A DNA stretch of 64,000 nucleotides from Quercus robur. Its lineage: Eukaryota > Streptophyta > Magnoliopsida > Fagales > Fagaceae. Each line of letters begins with the position of its first letter. Within the stretch, counting starts at the first letter, position 1. Made by a program: the position numbers and the translations under genes. Positions 31,819 to 44,048 of the stretch are shown here, in pieces. Under the pieces are notes generated by a model. That model searched no databases and was not told where the DNA came from. It saw nothing but the letters and a program-made list of their open reading frames with translations. The stretch lies in NCBI RefSeq assembly GCF_932294415.1, contig NC_065538.1, positions 19,986,167 through 20,050,166 on the forward strand. Reading direction: 5' to 3'.

Positions 31819-34800
31819 ATGGGCGTGGACATGTCGAATAATCCACCCTCTTCTCGTACCAAAGACTTCTTTGCCTCTCCAGCTCTCTCTCTCAGCCTTG
31901 TAATAATACTATTTCCATTCTCTATACTACTACTTCATTCATTTTCTTCCTTGTTCTTATATTTATATAACATAGAGATTCTATGGAGTTATTTACTTGC
32001 TTCTTTTGTGTGTGTGTTTGTTACTTATATTTAGGCCGGGATTTTTCGCGATGCCGGCGCAGCAGCCACACCGAACATGGAGGTGGAAGAAGGGGATGAA
32101 GGAAGCGGAGGAGGTGGCCGGAGAGATGACATGGTGGAGATTAGTAGTGAAAACTCGGAGCCTCTGAGGTCAAGGTCCGACGATGAATTTGACGGTGAAG
32201 GAGAGCCTGAAGATGATGGTGCTGATGGAGACAAGAACAAAAAGAAGAAGAGAAAGAAGTATCATAGGCACACTGCTGAGCAAATTAGAGAAATGGAAGC
32301 GTGAGTGGTTTTAATTTGTCTCTCTTAGTTTCTTTCTTATCATTCTCATTTTAATACTAATTTTGTTTTCTTTATATGCATGTATGAAGAAAAAGGATTT
32401 AAAGCTTTGAAGCTTAATGAGTTTGCTCAATTTGAGTCATTGAAAATAAAAATCAGTTCCCAGTTTTTTATTTTTTTTATGAACTTGGTTTGCTAATTGG
32501 TCATTCATTAATCAGTGTTAGTTTGCATGTCAATCTTGTAGCTTTAATGGGTGCTTTATGGTGTACGATGTACAGAAAGATTTAAAAAACAAGAAAGTTA
32601 GTGACATGCTTACAAAAGAAACAAGATTCAAAAGTTAAAGCTATCTTAAAATTTCCACTACCTTCTCTTTTCTTTGTTTTATATGTGTTAATGGATACCG
32701 ACAGAAAAACACAATAGATAAAAAAGCATAATTTCTTTCCTCGCAGATTACCAATGTTAAATTTTCATTTGTTTTAACTCTTTCTTGGGCAATTTTTGAT
32801 ACTTGGTCTCCAATATTATCCGGTTAATTAATCCAAAGTTCCAATGAACTCAATTTACAGGCTATTTAAAGAGTCACCCCACCCAGATGAGAAGCAAAGG
32901 CAACAACTAAGCAAGCAATTAGGCCTAGCTCCTAGGCAAGTCAAGTTCTGGTTTCAAAATCGTCGAACCCAAATTAAGGTACTCTAATTCATTTTCAGTC
33001 ATGCTTCATGTATGATAATTCATGCAATTCAATCTATTATCACATTGCACTGTTGTTTTTTTCCCCCTCCTTTTGTCCTATTCATTTCATGAAGTTGAGG
33101 AATGCATTGTATTGGGTGCAGGCTATACAAGAGCGCCATGAGAATTCTTTGTTGAAGACAGAAATGGAGAAACTCCGAGACGAAAACAAAGCCATGAGGG
33201 AGCAAATAAATAAAGCTTGCTGTCCCAATTGTGGCACTGCCACCACTAGCCGAGAAGCTGCTTTGACTACGGAGGAACAACAGCTCAGAATTGAAAATGC
33301 CAGACTCAAAGCTGAGGTTTGAAAAAAAAAGCTAACACACATAAAACAAAGTTATTTTTTCCATTTTTATTATGAAAATGTCTTGCTGAATAAAATTTGT
33401 GTGTCCTATTTTGGGTATTTCCTTTTTTGCTCTATGAAGTATGAATCATAGTTTTCCATTTGTCCCCCCATTTTTTTACTATAAAGTAACCGAAGTTTAA
33501 AAATGTTAACCAAAAAAAATAAAATATATAAAAAATTCAAAGAAAATGTAACATAGTTGGGTAGAGTATAAAATGGAACCTTAAAAAGGATCCGAAGATT
33601 TTTATTTTGTGTTGCGTACTTAGTAATAAAGTTTGATTCAAATGTTCAGGTAGAAAAACTTCGATCAGCTCTAGGGAAATACCCTCCAGGGACATCCTCA
33701 CCTTCATGTTCAACTGGCAATGACCAAGAGAATAGAAGCTCTTTGGATTTTTACACTGGGATTTTCGGGATTGAGAAGACGAGGATAATGGAGATAGTAA
33801 ATCAAGCAATGGAGGAGCTCACAAAGATGGCTACTGCAGGAGAACCATTATGGATTCGAAGCGTTGAGACTGGTCGGGAAATACTTAATTATGATGAGTA
33901 CATGAAAGAATTCTCTATCGAAAACTCAAACAATGCGCGGCCAAAGAGATCCATTGAGGCATCAAGAGAGACTGGAGTTGTTTTTGTGGATCTCCCACGT
34001 CTTGTTCAGAGTTTCATGGATGTGGTAAATATAATTAGTACTTTTTTCTCAAACCTGATAAACAGTGCTAAGCCTCCTTGTTGATTTACAAGTTTAATAA
34101 TCTAATATTGGTTTTTATATGAATTAATCTGTTTCTGCAGAATCAATGGAAGGAAATGTTTCCATGCTTGATCTCAAAGGCAGCCACTGTTGATGTTATC
34201 TCCCATGGAGAAGGTCCTAATAAAAATGGCGCTGTACAACTTGTGAGTTGCTTGCTATGGTGTCTTTAATAATAACCTGGGATATATATCTTTGCACTAC
34301 ATCTTTACCTGTTAAAATTTTGAAATTAGTAGTACTCATGTGCTACTGCTATGGCTGTACAAATTTTACTAGCTTACAAATTGATGGGTCACTAATTATA
34401 AATACCATTTAAATATTCATTTATGAGGTGGTTGTCTATTGATCATATTTATTATTACATTAATTTGTAAGTTTTTTTATGCATTAAAACTTGTGGTACC
34501 TCATTTTCCTTTTAGATGTGTCACTAAATCACAAAGAGACAATTCAAATATTTATTTATGAGATAGTTTAAGCTTAAATCATATTTACTGTTACATTAGC
34601 TTGTAAATTTTATGTATTAAAACTTGCGGTATCTCATTTTCCTTTTAGATGGGTCACTAATCACAAAAAGATAATTCAAATATTCATTTATGAATGGTTA
34701 AAGTTTACTATTTATATTAATTGTCACATATTATGCATTAAAACTTGTTGTACCGATTTTCCTTTTGAAATGATGAAATCTACCTCATTTTTTTTTTGAA

Positions 34801-37800
34801 ATGATGAAATCTACCTTCACAAATGACAAAAGAATTAATGGTGTTTTCTCAATAAGAGAGGTAACAGTTGTGCATTTACTCAACTGTAAAGAATCTTGGA
34901 TTTATGTCTTGCATGAGTACTTTCGGTCATTCCTGCAGTCCAACCATGAGCAAAAGTTGGACTTTCGTGATGGATCTAATTTTACTGTTGTTATTAACTC
35001 AGCTAAAGGTCAAAGTTTTTGACATTTTGGCTGCCTATAATAAATTTTTGTGTACGATCTTTCTTTTTTTGCCTGCACTGGCACTGTTAGGGAAATTAAT
35101 TCCAGGAAAAGGTTTTCAGTACTTTCATGTTAATTTTGTGTATGGAGTAAAAGTGGTGCCGTTTGCTATCACCTCCTGGAAAGTGGAAAGATGAAAAGCA
35201 AATCCTTAATTAATAGCCTTTTAGGAGCAAAAAAATGCTGTTCTCTAGATCTCTTTGAGATCTCACTAATCATTGTGTATATGAATATGAGACTCTCATC
35301 TCACAAATAAGCAATTATCAGGATTCGGGATATATCCATGGGGTTGGGCTCAACGACTTGGGTAGATGCTAGTGGTAGTGGGGGAATAGTTCCCAACCTC
35401 ATAATATTATTGTGTTCCATATATTTTATGGTATAGTGAAAAAATTAAAGAGAGGAATATCTATTTTTGGCATATTTATTTCTTACACCTACTTTTCTCT
35501 CCAAAATAAGTAAAATTTAGTGGCATTTTCTCTCTAAATTTTACTTATTTTGGAGAGAAAATTTTAGTGGGCCCAAGAGAAAAATACCAATACACTTTCT
35601 TTTCTTCTATCAAACACTATTTAAAATTTTCTATGCTGTTTCTAATTAAATACTAGAATTTAAAGAGTAATATTAAAAACACAGTTTTTTTTTTCACAAC
35701 TTTTTCACTAAAATGTCAAGTTTGATTAGAACAATATTGCTTTTACATGGATTCATACTAATACCACTTTTATTATTCATCAATTATAATAGACTACATT
35801 AGTAATTGTAAAAAAAACTAATGAAATTTTTGTGACCAAAGACTTTTTATTTGTTGAATTGTGACCATAGACTTATTGATATAAAAGTGTTTTTTTTTTC
35901 CTCCCTCTGTCTCTCTGTCTCTCCTTTTCTAGAAATCAAACATTAGAATAAAAAAATATCTTCTTTTCTTTTCTGAGTGAATCAAATATAGTGTTAATAA
36001 TTTCTGTCATCTTTCAAAATTCTAACAGAAGACAACATTGTTCAATTACAGATGTTTGCAGAACTGCAAATGCTCACACCAATGGTACCCACTAGAGAAG
36101 TGTACTTCGTCAGATTTTGCAAGCAATTGAGTGCTGAACAATGGGCCATTGTGGATGTTTCTATAGAAAAAGTTGAGGATAATATTGATGCATCCCTTGT
36201 GAAATGCAGAAAACGCCCATCTGGTTGCATCATAGAGGATAAATCAAATGGCCACTGCAAGGTATATACGAAATATTAAACCTCTACCTGGATGAAATCA
36301 GTGATAGGGCATTTAAGTGTTTGCTTTGTTGCATATATAGAGTGAGCTCATCTTCATTTGCATGGCATTTTGCACTTGCTCTATGTCACAATATGACATC
36401 ATAGCAGTTCCATGCAATTTTTCCCTTCTTAAACACCAGACAAATGATTCATTCATGGTGATATCTTTCACACTGAGATGCTTATTTGGAAATCACTTTG
36501 ACAATTAATCTTGACCAGGGATGGGAAACAACTCAAAAATAAAAATAAAATTGCAGAGGTGAAACTAATGAAGTGAAGCATAAACTTCTTTAACTGATGT
36601 ACACAAACGAGTTTAGTGATGATCTTTCCGGTGTGGTTTGCAGGTGATTTGGGTAGAGCACTTGGAATGCCAGAAAAGTCCAGTTCATACCATGTACCGC
36701 ACTATTGTTAACAGTGGTCTAGCCTTTGGTGCAAGGCATTGGATGGCTACACTGCAACTCCAATGTGAACGGCTTGTTTTCTTCATGGCAACCAATGTTC
36801 CCATGAAGGATTCAACTGGTAAGTGATGCGGAAAGCGTGAAGACAATTTCTAAAGTAAAATTTGGATGAATCAATCAAAACTTAACTGGAGTCTGGGAAA
36901 TTTACCTTCCTCTTGTCAAATATCAGGTGTTGCCACACTGGCCGGGAGGAAAAGCATATTGAAGTTGGCACAAAGGATGACATGGAATTTTTGCAGAGCA
37001 ATTGGAGCATCAAGCTATCATACATGGACCAAGGTGTCGAGTAAGACAGGGGAAGACATCAGGATAACTTCTAGGAAGAACTTGAATGACCCTGGAGAAC
37101 CTCTTGGGGTGATCTTGTGTGCAGTTTCTTCTGTATGGTTGCCTGTCTCTCCTCATGTCCTATTTGATTTCTTAAGAGACGAAGCTCACCGGAGTGAGGT
37201 TTGGCTGCTTTTCATTATTTAAACTACCATGGTTGATTATCTAAGGTATAGCAAAAGAATTGTTTGGGGTGATTTCTAACAATTTTTGTTTTGTATATCA
37301 TAGTGGGATATAATGTCAAGTGGAGGTCCAGCACAATCCATTGCAAACTTAGCTAAAGGGCAAGATCGTGGCAATTCAGTGGCCATTCAGGTGAGTTCTC
37401 TAAAGTCAAAATTACAAACTTCATTAACTTTGGTTTCACCAAATCAAACAAATTCTAACCTCTATCTAACATTGGCTTTTCAAATTCTCAGACGATGAAA
37501 TCAAAAGAGAACAGCATGTGGGTACTTCAAGATGGCTGCACCAATGCATACGAGTCTATGGTGGTCTATGCTCCAGTGGACATTACTGGCATGCAGTCTG
37601 TGATGACAGGATGCGACTCTAGCAACATGGCCATCTTACCTTCAGGATTTTCGATTCTTCCAGATGGGGTCGAGTCAAGGCCTTTAGTGATTACATCTAG
37701 GCAAGAGGAGAAGAGCACAGAAGGAGGGTCTTTGCTTACAATAGCAATCCAGATCCTAACTAATACCTCTCCCACAGCAAAGCTTTCCGTGGAGTCTGTG

Positions 37801-37872
37801 GAGTCTGTTAACACTTTAATATCATGTACCCTAAGAAACATTAAGACAAGCTTGCAGTGTGAGGATGGTTGA
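31819..37872 (+). CDS. GL2: GLABRA2, class IV HD-Zip/START transcription factor
   Basis: Eleven exons (31819-31899, 32035-32300, 32861-32978, 33122-33316, 33650-34024, 34141-34242, 36052-36261, 36644-36818, 36927-37198, 37304-37390, 37492-37872) with GT-AG introns join in frame to 753 aa; Arabidopsis GL2 has about 747. The N-terminus [20 protein letters not shown]...LSLAGIFR matches the GL2 start. An acidic stretch is followed by the homeodomain (about 97-156, with [12 protein letters not shown]), a zipper-loop-zipper with CCPNC near 188-192, a START lipid-binding-type domain (about 258-500) and the conserved C-terminal region ending [13 protein letters not shown]2 is a nuclear regulator of trichome growth, non-hair root cell fate and seed-coat mucilage, binding L1-box-like DNA. 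No damage is seen. Exon 2 has a second in-frame Met, but the upstream exon is clearly homologous, so 31819 is the start. Intron 6 is 1.8 kb and repeat-rich. Confidence 0.97.
34383..34772. repeat. Three degenerate tandem copies of about 130 bp in GL2 intron 6
   Basis: Units start near 34383, 34514 and 34648, each with gatgggtcactaat-like, caaatattcatttatga-like and gcattaaaacttgtggta-like words and ending tcattttccttttagatg. Copies differ by substitutions and small indels, so the array is not recent. A further duplication of ttttgaaatgatgaaatcta lies at 34763-34815. Confidence 0.88.
35493..35561. repeat. Perfect 28-bp inverted repeat (hairpin) in GL2 intron 6
   Basis: The left arm 35493-35520 and the right arm 35534-35561 (ctaaattttacttattttgg and following) are exact reverse complements, separated by 13 bases. 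It could be the core of a young MITE; larger flanking symmetry is weak. The intronic transcript would form a stable hairpin. Confidence 0.92.
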
Positions 37873-39248
37873 TCACTACACCTTTATGAATTAGATAGGC
37901 ATTAATTAATTGTAAAAGTCATAGGTTTTTCTTTTCTTTTTTCTCCCTCCAATATTAGTTTAGCAACTCAGCCTTTTGAAGTGAGTTTGTTTCCATCTGT
38001 TCTTTGGTTAGAATGGACGGCCTGGAACAAAGACATATCTGTGTTTGGCATTCTTTAGATTTAAGTGAAAAAGAGAGTAAGGGGTAGAGGTGTGGTTTAG
38101 AATCTTTAGAAATCTAAGAAAGGGAGATTTCTTATGTACAGAATTGTTGATTTTATCGATGCCATATTGTGATTGTTATGTTTGCTGCTTTATAAAATTG
38201 CCGACCAGAATGGTTCAAAAAATGGAACCGATCAATTTGAAATATGCAGCAATGTGGAAATATCGACCTGACACCTGAAGTAGTGACTCTAGCCTAAGAA
38301 CTTTTGACTTCTTTTAGATGAATTATACAGTGAAAGTTTACCTCATTCAACTTCCATTTCAACTACTTCTAAGATTGGCATATTCTTCTAGTTATGCAGG
38401 AATCATACATCTCATGATCAATGCTGTATATATTATAGCGTACTGTACCACCCCATATTACCGTACTGGCCACTAAACCTATATGAATACCCCCTAAAAC
38501 CTACTGGAAAAATACTGGGATATACCAGAGTTTTTTGGGTGTTTCAGCTGTTACGAGAGAGAGAGAGAGAGAGGAAATACAATTAGAATTGGTTATAAGA
38601 CATGTTATTTGCGATAATAAATTGAGCTTATAAATTTTATGAATTTTAACTTTAATAGTAACCCAAAATGATTAACCAATATTAACCGACACTGAAATAT
38701 TTTATTCAGTTGTGGAACCAAAATGGCCTCCATTACAGTACGCACAACTTTGCTCATGATGCAATAGAATAAAGAATGTAGCAGGGAGACATTACGATCT
38801 TAATCTAAATTTTCAGCTGAATTGTCAGCAGACAAGCCACATCATGATGTTTTGTAAAGCATGCTGCCAACACCAACAAGGAGAGCAGAAATGGGAGAAC
38901 TAAATTAAACTGAAAGAAGTTTTGCATTGGGATGTGTGTCCCACTGGGTTTAATCACAATGAAGTTTCTGCAGATTCAATAGTCTCTTGAAACTGACCAC
39001 TCGGTACCACACCCAAAACAACAGTCACAAACTATTCGATGCATCTAGTAAGCTTTGAAAACAATCAGATTATGCATGCTCTCTTTCTCTTTAAATACAA
39101 TACCTCCAAATATAGTAATTCTTGACAATATAGATGATGAACTTCATCTCTAGTTACAGTTCCCATGACCAACAACTCATAAATGTCTAATTTGATTCCA
39201 TGACCATGTAGTTTCCCAACATTCCCACAAATTGTCTTGTTCTGCAAT
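37873..39248. other. GL2 3' flank and intergenic region
   Basis: The first few hundred bases probably hold the GL2 3' untranslated region. A (GA)n run lies at 38554-38573. No other gene is seen. Confidence 0.45.
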
Positions 39249-39565
39249 TTTTTTTTTTTTTTTGATAAGTAATAAGTTTTATTGATATAAAAAGGGGACA
39301 CCCTAGTACATAGGGAGTGTATAGGGGATCAACAAATTAAGAAAAAAAATGACAAGAATCAAGAAAGTCAAGAAAGGAAGAGAATGATTGGTTTCGCAAA
39401 GTAGGCAACCAATCTAATAAAGTTCTAAAGAAAAATAGCTTGAGGTCCAGTATGGATCTCTCATTATCTTCAAAACACCTACTATTTTTTTTCTCTCCAA
39501 AGACATCACATTAAGCAATGGGAAACAATTAACCATATACAACCATTTGGTTTCGCAAAGTAGTC
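39249..39565 (-). mobile_element. Retroposon 3' end (LINE/SINE type)
   Basis: Read on the minus strand, the end is ttttattgatataaa-complement followed by ttacttatc and a poly-A (poly-T 39249-39264 on the plus strand), the usual tail of plant L1 elements. ttctgcaattt before it and ttctgcatttt after it (about 39570) look like the target duplication. No reading frame survives. Confidence 0.6.
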
Positions 39566-39618
39566 AACCATTCTGCATTTTATACTTGTTGGTAGGTGAA
39601 TTTAGCGTCTTAGCTTCA

Positions 39619-39990
39619 AAATTTTTTTTTTGACAAGTAATAAACATTTTTATTAAAAGGAGTACTACTTCATACGAAAAGGATGAAGTAGCCTCAAAAA
39701 AATAAGTACAATAAATTAACAAAAAAAAAATTATGTACATGAGGACTGAGAGTCTATGAAAAATGGAATGGAATCACTAAAAGTGATTCCCCAAGCACGA
39801 GACCAATCAAACAAGTTCCCTGCAAACAAAGCTATAAGCTAATCCCCAGAACATTCCAAATCCTCAAAAAGACAATTATTACGCCCCCTCCAAAAGAATT
39901 TCTGGATAACTCAGCATGCAAGCCTAGAATAACACCTATAAAATTGAATAACTCTAAGAAACACACCCCAGTAAAATGTTTGAAGAGCTC
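39619..39990 (-). mobile_element. Second retroposon 3' end
   Basis: Same layout: poly-T at 39619-39629, then gacaagtaataaacattttt, the complement of an L1-like tail. The words agcttc before it and near 39990 may be the target duplication. No usable reading frame; the 5' border is uncertain. Confidence 0.5.
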
Positions 39991-41000
39991 AGCTTCCATT
40001 ACTTCATATACAGTAGTTTGGTTTTACCCATGCAAACAGAACTGCCATAGAGTCCTGAAGGAAAATTTCTCATCCTAGAGTACATTATCTTGTAAACTTT
40101 ATTTGCACTAAGTAATGATAGTTTCTTGAATCCTCATACTATACCTCAGTCAGTTGAGAATTTACTTCACAGAACCAAACAGAAAGATTTGCCATCAATA
40201 ACCTCTTAGTCTCAGTGATATATTATCAAACATCTGTTTTGCAGTTCCTCTGGACACTATCCAGACGCATAAAATATCCTATCATTAGAAAAGTCACCAA
40301 AACTGCTCTTTGATAGGACCTTTTTCCTCCCTTAAAGTAAAAATCAGAAAACTTACTCCTAGCCAAAGGAACAAACTTCCCAGATTAATTCCCAAATCTA
40401 TATTTGATTCCTGACTATTATCAATTCAAGAACACTAAAACTCACCTTCAAATGCAATAATCCCAAATTTAAACCGAATCTCTCACTTTCACCGTTAAAT
40501 TTCAGACTCTGTATATCATCATCACCATCACATAATTCACCAATAAATATACACAAAAATGATCACATGATCATCTTCATTCATTTATGTTCACTCACAA
40601 TTTCACTCTTGCATCCTCTCAGAATTATTTTCCATTCTCTCTCAACTCTCAAATCCAAATAACTCCAAAGTTAGTTTTCAATTTCCCAATGCTACCTCCA
40701 TCTATTTGGTGATTGCCAAAACCCCAATTCAAAGACAGACCAAATAAGCATAAATTTGAACAATTTAGTCACACTCATTACCAAAACCCATCAAAGAACA
40801 ATAAAAATCAGACCCATTTCCAAACCCCATTAATTTACAAAGATAAAAAGCAAAAAGCATGAATTCAAGCATTAACAACATGCCCATGAAATTACATTAA
40901 ATTTCAAATAGTATCACATGAAGTTAAAGCACAAAAGCATTGCAAAATTACCAAAAAAAAAAAAAAAAAATGAACAATAACAATAGAAGAAGACCTCACA
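39991..41000. other. 3' flank of RPS17 and intergenic sequence
   Basis: AT-rich with no recognisable gene; the part next to 41000 should contain the 3' untranslated region of the minus-strand RPS17 gene. Poly-A lies at 40952-40970. Confidence 0.4.
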
Positions 41001-41471
41001 CTAAGCCTGCTGCTGAGACTCCAACGGAATCCCAAGCTCCTCTTTTTCAGTGTCTTTCTTCTTCAAATTCCTGTTTAGCACTGGTACAGCTAAAAAAGTC
41101 TTGGTCTTGCTAATGGGTCTGGTTTTCTCCAACTGCACAATGTCCCCAACCTGGAACTTGTTATCTGGGTCATGAGCTTGGTACTTCTTCTTCTTCCTGA
41201 CACGCCTCTTGTACTTTGGGTGAGGTGCTAAGCGAACCACTTCCACAGCCACGGTCTTGTCGTTTGTGGCACAAACCACTTTGCCTTGAAGTGATTTCAT
41301 GGCTCTGATGGGAGGGAGGAAGGTGAAGGAGTGGGATTGTGGGGTTGGTGAGGTGAGAGAGGAAGTGGGTTTTGAGAAGAGGGAGAGAGGAGTGGAGCCA
41401 TGGAGGAATGGAGTGGAGAGTTTGAGGGAGTGTATGGGAGGGAGTTGGAGGAGAGAGTGTGTGAAAGCCAT
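41001..41471 (-). CDS. RPS17: 30S ribosomal protein S17, chloroplastic (uS17c)
   Basis: A single uninterrupted reading frame of 156 aa. Residues 1 to about 56 form a Ser/Thr/Pro-rich, acid-poor transit peptide (MAFTHSLLQLPPIHSLKLST...). The mature S17 domain follows: MKSLQGKVVCATNDKTVAVE, VVRLAPHPKYKRRVRKKKKY, AHDPDNKFQVGDIVQLEKTR and PISKTKTFLAVPVL. GDIVQLEKTRPISKTK is the S17 signature. The protein binds 16S rRNA early in assembly of the plastid small subunit. Plant plastid S17 is nuclear-encoded and usually intronless, with about 150 residues, as here. It ends in an acidic, Gln-rich tail. Its upstream side has a TATA box about 75 bp before the ATG. Confidence 0.97.
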   Translation of the reverse strand: MAFTHSLLQLPPIHSLKLSTPFLHGSTPLSLFSKPTSSLTSPTPQSHSFTFLPPIRAMKSLQGKVVCATNDKTVAVEVVRLAPHPKYKRRVRKKKKYQAHDPDNKFQVGDIVQLEKTRPISKTKTFLAVPVLNRNLKKKDTEKEELGIPLESQQQA

Positions 41472-41548
41472 TGAATTGGAAGTTACTCGGTTTGGAAGGG
41501 GATAAGGGGGGGGGGGGGAGAGGGGAGGTTAATTGTGTGAGCTTCCCA

Positions 41549-41556
41549 TTTTATAG
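41549..41556 (-). promoter_or_regulatory. TATA box of RPS17
   Basis: On the minus strand the word TATAAAAT lies about 78-85 bases before the RPS17 start codon, a normal plant spacing. A G-run (41506-41518) lies between it and the start. Confidence 0.55.
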
Positions 41557-42280
41557 ATTTTTTTTTTTTTTTTTGACATTTTTAAATTTTTATAGTTATT
41601 ATTTTTAAATTTTTTATATTTATAAATACAGCTGGATTTTAACTTGATATTGGTACTGGTGATAGCTATTTATAATAAGGTGAAGAAACTAATTGATTTT
41701 TAGTGTAGACGAAAAATTTGAATTTATAACCTTGATTTGTATCAATGTGGATTTTTTTTTTCAAAAGTGTTACGCTTTAAACATTTTTACTACAAATCTT
41801 ATGTGTCAATTTATACGATCTACATTTTTTATCCTCGTATCTTTTTTTCTTAATCAAATAAAAGTATTTTTTATCCTCCACTTTTTATCCCACAACAAAA
41901 CAACATGAAAGAAGACTAAAGTCTTTTTTATCTTTAAACTTTTGTTGGGCTTTGTGGAGCCTAATTGTGTTTGATCCGGTTGAAGACCTGACCCGATCCG
42001 AAATAATATTGCATGGTTTTTAGGGTTCGTTGTTGTAGTTTTTGAGAGAACAAAAAACTATACTGCTATACTTTGTATTTTTCCTTGATAATAGTGAAAT
42101 TCCTGCAACTCCATGGACGTAGGCAAATTGCCAAATCACGTAAATACTGTCTTGTGTGTGTGATTATTTCTTTCTTTGGTGTGTGTTTTCTCTATTTTTT
42201 TTTTTTGTTTCTCACAGGTTTGGAATTTCGTGTTTATTCCCTACAACTTTTTCTATCCTCTAAGTGATTAACCCTGTATT
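41557..42280. other. AT-rich intergenic sequence upstream of RPS17
   Basis: No gene or bounded element. Poly-T tracts dominate. Confidence 0.4.
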
Positions 42281-42384
42281 AGGTTTTACCAAAGGTAAAT
42301 GACATTGCCCTACGAGAAAATACTTTTTGTTTAGGTTTTACCAAAGGTAAATGACATTACCCTACAAAGAAATACTTTGTTTTG
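42281..42384. repeat. 52-bp tandem duplication
   Basis: The unit aggttttaccaaaggtaaat... is present twice, starting at 42281 and 42333, nearly identical. A separate block starting aaataccattttcttgacct at about 42403 recurs at about 42559. Confidence 0.9.
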
Positions 42385-42477
42385 GGTAAGTATTTCAGGA
42401 AATACCATTTTCTTGACCTTTGTATAAATGCATATGTTGATCATTCCCAATTATATAGACTATTAATATATATATAC

Positions 42478-42570
42478 AAAAGTAGTGGGCTTTAATTTGC
42501 TCAATTGGTAAAATCTCTCTTATACTAAAAATTAATTGATATCTTAGCGTGATGATAAAGAAATACCATT
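42478..42570 (+). repeat. tRNA-derived SINE-like fragment, family S3, copy 1
   Basis: The words tttgctcaattggtaaaatc (A-box-like), aaaaattaattgatatctta and tgatgataaagaa recur at 43236-43330. The pattern resembles a widespread plant SINE tail; no complete B box is seen, so only a fragment is claimed. Confidence 0.45.
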
Positions 42571-42623
42571 TCCTTGACCTTTGTATAAATGCATATGTTG
42601 ATCATTCCCAATCATATAGACTG

Positions 42624-42663
<40 letters not shown>

Positions 42664-42664
<1 letters not shown>

Positions 42665-43204
42665 GAGTTAAGTTCAAGTTACACTTAGTGTAACTTTAAG
42701 CAATGTTACACCACCTAATAACTTGTTATTAAATTCATATTTTAAGAATCCCATCATTAAATTACATGTTCTATAAATTATTTTAACATACATATAAATC
42801 ATTAAATTCATATTTTAACATGCATGCTCATTTTCATGCCAATCAGATGTTATTTACCATGTGATCCATAAACTCATCTTTTATAAATTATTTTAAATTA
42901 CAGAAACTTAAATTTAAATAATTGATTGATAATATGACTATTTTTTTTTGAGAAATAATTACAACATGCTGCTAACCCCGCAGCTCGAACCCTTTCCCCC
43001 TAGACCCCCAATTCAGCTACAAGGCCTTTGGCAATTGATAATATGATTATTAATCTTTGATCATCATGAAATTTTGCAAACATGGAGAATATATGAATAT
43101 AATGTAATCCAACGGTAGATTTGTCAAAATTCACATATAATAATAAGTTATTAAGAGGAGTAATATTGTTTAGAATTACACTAGATGTAACATGAACCTA
43201 ACTC
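42664..43204. mobile_element. TIR element (four-copy MITE family, copy 4) inserted in a TA repeat
   Basis: Ends gagttaagttcaagttacac and, inward from the right, gagttaggttcatgttacat are inverted repeats. The outside on both flanks is TA-rich microsatellite. The interior matches copies near 2093, 18270 and 27748 (aatcagatgttatttacca, gatcatcatgaaattttgca, gtaatccaacggtagatttg). It carries its own insertion at 42941-43033. Confidence 0.75.
42941..43033 (-). mobile_element. Short retroposon inside the MITE, with 16-bp target duplication
   Basis: A 93-bp segment begins with poly-T (a poly-A tail on the minus strand) and contains gcagctcgaaccctttcccc. It is flanked by attgataatatgacta (42925-42940) and attgataatatgatta (43034-43049), differing at one base. 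The poly-A tail and long duplication are marks of L1-driven retroposition. Confidence 0.78.
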
Positions 43205-43235
43205 TCTCTCTCTCTATATATATATATATATGAAT

Positions 43236-43330
43236 AAAAGTAGTGGGTTTTAATTTGCTCAATTGGTAAATTATCTCTTAGATTAAAAATTAATTGATAT
43301 CTTGACTTGATAATAAAGAACAACCATTAT
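43236..43330 (+). repeat. SINE-like fragment, family S3, copy 2
   Basis: Matches 42478-42570 (gtgggttttaatttgctcaa, aaaattaattgatatcttg, tgataataaagaac) and continues slightly further, with accattatgcaatagactcc. Confidence 0.45.
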
Positions 43331-44016
43331 GCAATAGACTCCATAAATTTGAAATGTTATTTTATCTATATAAAAAAAAAAAATTAAATATATGTGTGTG
43401 CATGTTAAAATCCATTCTCTCTTAAAAATTCTGACATCCTTACTGGACTTAGGCCTTTGCTCCAAGAACAGTTACTGGGGTGGGCTAAATGCTAGCGGAA
43501 TGAGTTATTGGTCTGGTGTTAACGTTGAGGCATTGCTGTTTCTTAAATTGTATTTTTGGGCTTATGAGGTTTTTATTTCTCTCATGGTGCCCGTTCTAAT
43601 TTTTTGAAAAAAAACGATAGACGCGGCACCCATTTAAGAAAAGAAGAATAAACACAAAAAAAAAAAAAAAAATGAAGTGAAATTTGTCCCATGTTTAAAT
43701 CCTATATTGAAAACGTCCTCTTCTTTTTCTTCTTGGTTTTATTTATTTATTTATTTTTGGCTCGCAGAAAATCATTAATTATTCTTATAATTTTCAAATA
43801 ATTATATGAACAAAAAATTTAATTCACAAAAATTGAACTAAAATGAAAAGAAATTTTTCTAATTTGGGTCAATTAGAGTCACAATTGAAAAAAATAAACC
43901 CGAAATTCAAAGTCTATTCAATAAATTAAATGAGAAAGGGACTGGAACAAAAAAGTGTAATTTGAAAAAAATTATTTGGTTAATATCAATCAACAATCAA
44001 GATATAATAGTCAATG

Positions 44017-44048
<32 letters not shown>

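Noticed and set aside
41299-41505. 68-codon frame opposite RPS17
   Set aside because: Antisense shadow of the transit-peptide region.
42478-42570. tRNA-like A-box word tttgctcaattggtaaa
   Set aside because: No cloverleaf, anticodon arm or B box of a functional tRNA; the duplicated flanks fit a SINE fragment better.
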